Shown here in pieces: positions 61,967 to 64,000 of a stretch of 64,000 nt of DNA. Origin of the DNA: Burkholderiales bacterium. Its GTDB lineage: Bacteria > Pseudomonadota > Gammaproteobacteria > Burkholderiales > Burkholderiaceae_C. The notes below the pieces were generated by a model. That model was not told the origin of the DNA. It did not search any database and saw nothing but the letters and a program-made list of their open reading frames with translations. Within the stretch, counting starts at the first letter, position 1, and the number at the start of each line of letters is the position of its first letter. The stretch lies in NCBI GenBank assembly GCA_016185015.1, contig JACPOI010000020.1:248001-312000 (forward strand). The letters run 5' to 3'. The translations under genes were made by a program, and so were the position numbers.

Positions 61967-63895
61967 TTGGAACACAAGAACGACAAAGCTGTGCCGCACG
62001 ACGAGCACCCCAACCAGTTCGCCCTGCTGCGCCAGCGCCGCTTCGCGCCCTTCTTCTGGACGCAGTTCAGCGGTGCCGCCAACGACAACCTCTTCAAGTT
62101 CGCCTTCACCGTCATGGTCACTTACCAGCTGCAGGTCAGCTGGCTGCCACCCGCCATGGCGGGCCTGGTGATCGGCGCACTCTTCATCCTGCCCTTCCTG
62201 CTGTTTTCCGCCACCAGCGGCCAGCTGACCGACAAGTTCGAGAAGACGGCCATGATCCGCTTCGTCAAGAACCTGGAGATCGTGATCATGCTGATCGCGG
62301 CCTGGGGTTTCATCATGGCCAATGTGCCGGCCCTGCTGCTGTGTACCTTCATGATGGGCCTGCACTCCACACTCTTCGGCCCGGTCAAGTTCGCCTACCT
62401 GCCGCAGGTGCTGAGCGAACGTGAGCTCACGGGCGGCAACGGCATGGTGGAGATGGGTACCTTCGTGGCCATCCTGCTGGGCAATGTGGTGGGCGGCCTG
62501 ATCGTCGCCATCCCCGAGGTGGGCCACCAGAACGTGGCCTTCGCCTGCGTGGCCCTGGCCGTGGTGGGGCGGGCCGCGGCGGCGCGCATCCCCGCGGCGC
62601 CGGCCACCGACCCCGGCCTCAAGATCAACTGGAACCCGGTGTCCGAAACCTGGCGCAACCTCAAGCTGGCGCACGGCAACATCGTGGTCTACCGTTCGCT
62701 GCTGGGCATCAGCTGGATGTGGTTCTTCGGCGCGGTCTTCCTGAGCCAGTTCCCCAGCTTCGCCAAGGAAGTGCTGCACGGTGATGCGCACGTGGCCTCG
62801 CTGCTGCTGGTGGTGTTCTCCATCGGCATCGGCATCGGCTCGCTCATGTGCGAAATGCTCAGCCGCCGCCACGTGGAAATCGGCCTGGTGCCCCTGGGTG
62901 CCATCGGCATGACGGTCTTCGCCATCGACCTCTACTTTGCTTCCCGCGGCCTGCCCGTGTCCGAAGTGATGGGCCTGGGCGCCTTCCTGGCCCAGCCTGC
63001 CCACTGGCGCGTCATGGCCGACCTGCTGCTATTGAGCCTGTTCGCCGGCCTCTACAGCGTGCCCATGTACGCGCTGATCCAGCTGCGCAGCCCGGCCACG
63101 CACCGCGCCCGCATCATCGCGGCCAACAACATCCTCAACGCCCTGTTCATGATCGCCAGCTCGCTCATCGCGGGCGCGCTGCTGGCCATGGACGTCACCA
63201 TCCCGCAGATCTTCTTCCTGGTGGGCCTGGCCAACGCCGTGGTGGCGCTCTACATCTTCCTGCTGGTGCCCGAGTACCTGCTGCGTTTCGTGGCCTGGGT
63301 CATGAGCCACTTCGTCTACCGCTTCAAGGTCACGGGCGACGAGCACATCCCTACCACCGGCCCCGCCATCCTGGCCTGCAACCACGTGAGCTTTGTGGAC
63401 GCGGTGCTGCTCATGGCGGCCAGCCCGCGCCCCATCCGCTTCATCATGGATCACCGCATCTTCAAGATCCCGGTGCTGGGCTGGCTGTTCAAACTGGCCA
63501 AGGCCATCCCCATCGCCCCGCGTGCCGAAGACCCGGCGGCCTACGACGCGGCCTTCACCGCCGCCGCCCAGGTGCTGAAAGAAGGCGACCTGCTGGCCAT
63601 CTTCCCCGAAGGCGGCATCACCCACGACGGCACCCTGCAGGAGTTCAAGGGCGGCATCATGAAGATCCTGGAACAGCAGCCTGCACCCGTGGTGCCCATG
63701 GCGCTGACCAACCTCTGGGGTTCCTACTTCAGCCGCGTCGAACTGGTGGGCGGCAAGCCGACAGCCATGGCCAGGCCGTTCCGAAGGGGGATTTTCAATA
63801 CTGTGGGACTGAATGTGGGGGTGCCGCTGACGGCGGGTGAGGTAAAACTTGACGAAATTAGGCATCGAGTTTCACAGCTGATTGATGGCGCGTAA
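61967..63895 (+). CDS. LplT-type transporter fused to 1-acylglycerol-3-phosphate acyltransferase
   Basis: A 642-aa fusion. Residues about 20-430 form an MFS transporter of the LplT kind (WTQFSGAANDNLFKFAF, GPVKFAYLPQVL). Residues about 440-642 form a PlsC-type acyltransferase with NHVSFVDAVLL (H-x4-D) and FPEGGITHDGTL. It probably flips lysophospholipids inward and reacylates them, as LplT plus Aas do in enterobacteria; here one polypeptide lacks the acyl-ACP synthetase part. The TTG at 61967 is preceded by AAGGAGGA at good spacing. Confidence 0.9.
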   Translation: MEHKNDKAVPHDEHPNQFALLRQRRFAPFFWTQFSGAANDNLFKFAFTVMVTYQLQVSWLPPAMAGLVIGALFILPFLLFSATSGQLTDKFEKTAMIRFVKNLEIVIMLIAAWGFIMANVPALLLCTFMMGLHSTLFGPVKFAYLPQVLSERELTGGNGMVEMGTFVAILLGNVVGGLIVAIPEVGHQNVAFACVALAVVGRAAAARIPAAPATDPGLKINWNPVSETWRNLKLAHGNIVVYRSLLGISWMWFFGAVFLSQFPSFAKEVLHGDAHVASLLLVVFSIGIGIGSLMCEMLSRRHVEIGLVPLGAIGMTVFAIDLYFASRGLPVSEVMGLGAFLAQPAHWRVMADLLLLSLFAGLYSVPMYALIQLRSPATHRARIIAANNILNALFMIASSLIAGALLAMDVTIPQIFFLVGLANAVVALYIFLLVPEYLLRFVAWVMSHFVYRFKVTGDEHIPTTGPAILACNHVSFVDAVLLMAASPRPIRFIMDHRIFKIPVLGWLFKLAKAIPIAPRAEDPAAYDAAFTAAAQVLKEGDLLAIFPEGGITHDGTLQEFKGGIMKILEQQPAPVVPMALTNLWGSYFSRVELVGGKPTAMARPFRRGIFNTVGLNVGVPLTAGEVKLDEIRHRVSQLIDGA

Positions 63896-63943
63896 ATTGA
63901 ACGCTTCCGTTACAGCACACTAAGAAATATAGTGAAAACAAGA

Positions 63944-63970
63944 GAGGGCATGCGGATGCTGCATGCCCTC
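63944..63970 (+). terminator. Hairpin after the acyltransferase gene
   Basis: GAGGGCATGC and GCATGCCCTC form a perfect 10-bp stem with a seven-base loop, 49 bases after the fusion gene stop. The following CTATTCC has few T residues, so the hairpin is a likely but imperfect terminator. Confidence 0.6.
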
Positions 63971-63993
63971 CTATTCCAATGTAGGGGAGTCAA

Positions 63994-64000
63994 ATGCAAA
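63994..64000 (+). CDS. Possible start of a gene cut by the window end
   Basis: An ATG at 63994 follows GGGGAG at good distance and directly follows a terminator. Only two codons and one base remain, so nothing can be said of the product. Confidence 0.2.

Noticed and set aside
61205-63004. 599-codon minus-strand frame
   Set aside because: Antisense to the CREST-like and LplT-fusion genes; low-complexity composition.

Overview
The window is a piece of a GC-rich betaproteobacterial chromosome, most likely Burkholderiales and close to Comamonadaceae. I infer this from gene content: several Bug-family periplasmic binding proteins, a PhaM-like PHA granule protein, a DUF3567 protein, divergent pilT and yggS, an rsmI-yraN-diaA-dolP cluster and a ubiUVT set.

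Positions 1-9350 are the right end of an integrated genomic island, visibly less GC-rich than the rest. It ends in a 45-base 3' fragment of a tRNA-Arg(CCG) gene (9306-9350), the expected trace of integration into that tRNA. The island carries a class II Fic protein, a YggL-like protein, a metallophosphoesterase and a three-gene recombinase operon with ATGA overlaps. The operon encodes a 676-aa recombinase-like protein without the catalytic tyrosine, a 927-aa tyrosine recombinase with a full catalytic set, and a 255-aa unknown. A structured stretch and a strong intrinsic terminator lie directly before the first start codon, so read-through looks like a control point. This is the most unusual system in the window.

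From 9478 to about 19000 the chromosome holds a phosphatase, rsmI-yraN-diaA-dolP, a hydroxyacid dehydrogenase, pilT/pilU with divergent yggS, a flavin reductase, a pcaD-like hydrolase and a TetR regulator. From 19000 to 27900 come a pseudopilin, a GGDEF-EAL protein, arginase, a phosphoribosyltransferase and hydrolase pair, a chemoreceptor and a Bug protein. From 27900 to 32600 lies a possible glycolate/glyoxylate module: glcD with lrgA/lrgB-type membrane genes, then psd and a class V aminotransferase. From 32600 to 42800 come a Bug protein, purU, ubiD, dadA, ubiU-ubiV-ubiT (oxygen-independent ubiquinone synthesis, with FNR-like sites upstream), cutA, an AbrB-family membrane protein and an ABC binding protein.

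From 42900 to 51000 are small Burkholderiales proteins, an IclR regulator divergent from a fumarylacetoacetase-like gene, a DksA-type zinc protein and a probable copper cluster (DUF2946, TonB receptor, YcnI, PCuAC). The end holds GntR, FAH and Bug genes, a substrate-sensing GGDEF-EAL protein, phaM, a FIST protein, a sulfide:quinone oxidoreductase with a perfect FNR box, an XRE regulator, a CREST-like membrane protein and an LplT-acyltransferase fusion. I saw no CRISPR array, rRNA or intact tRNA. The only gene-free stretch above 300 bases is 8708-9477, described under its own entries.
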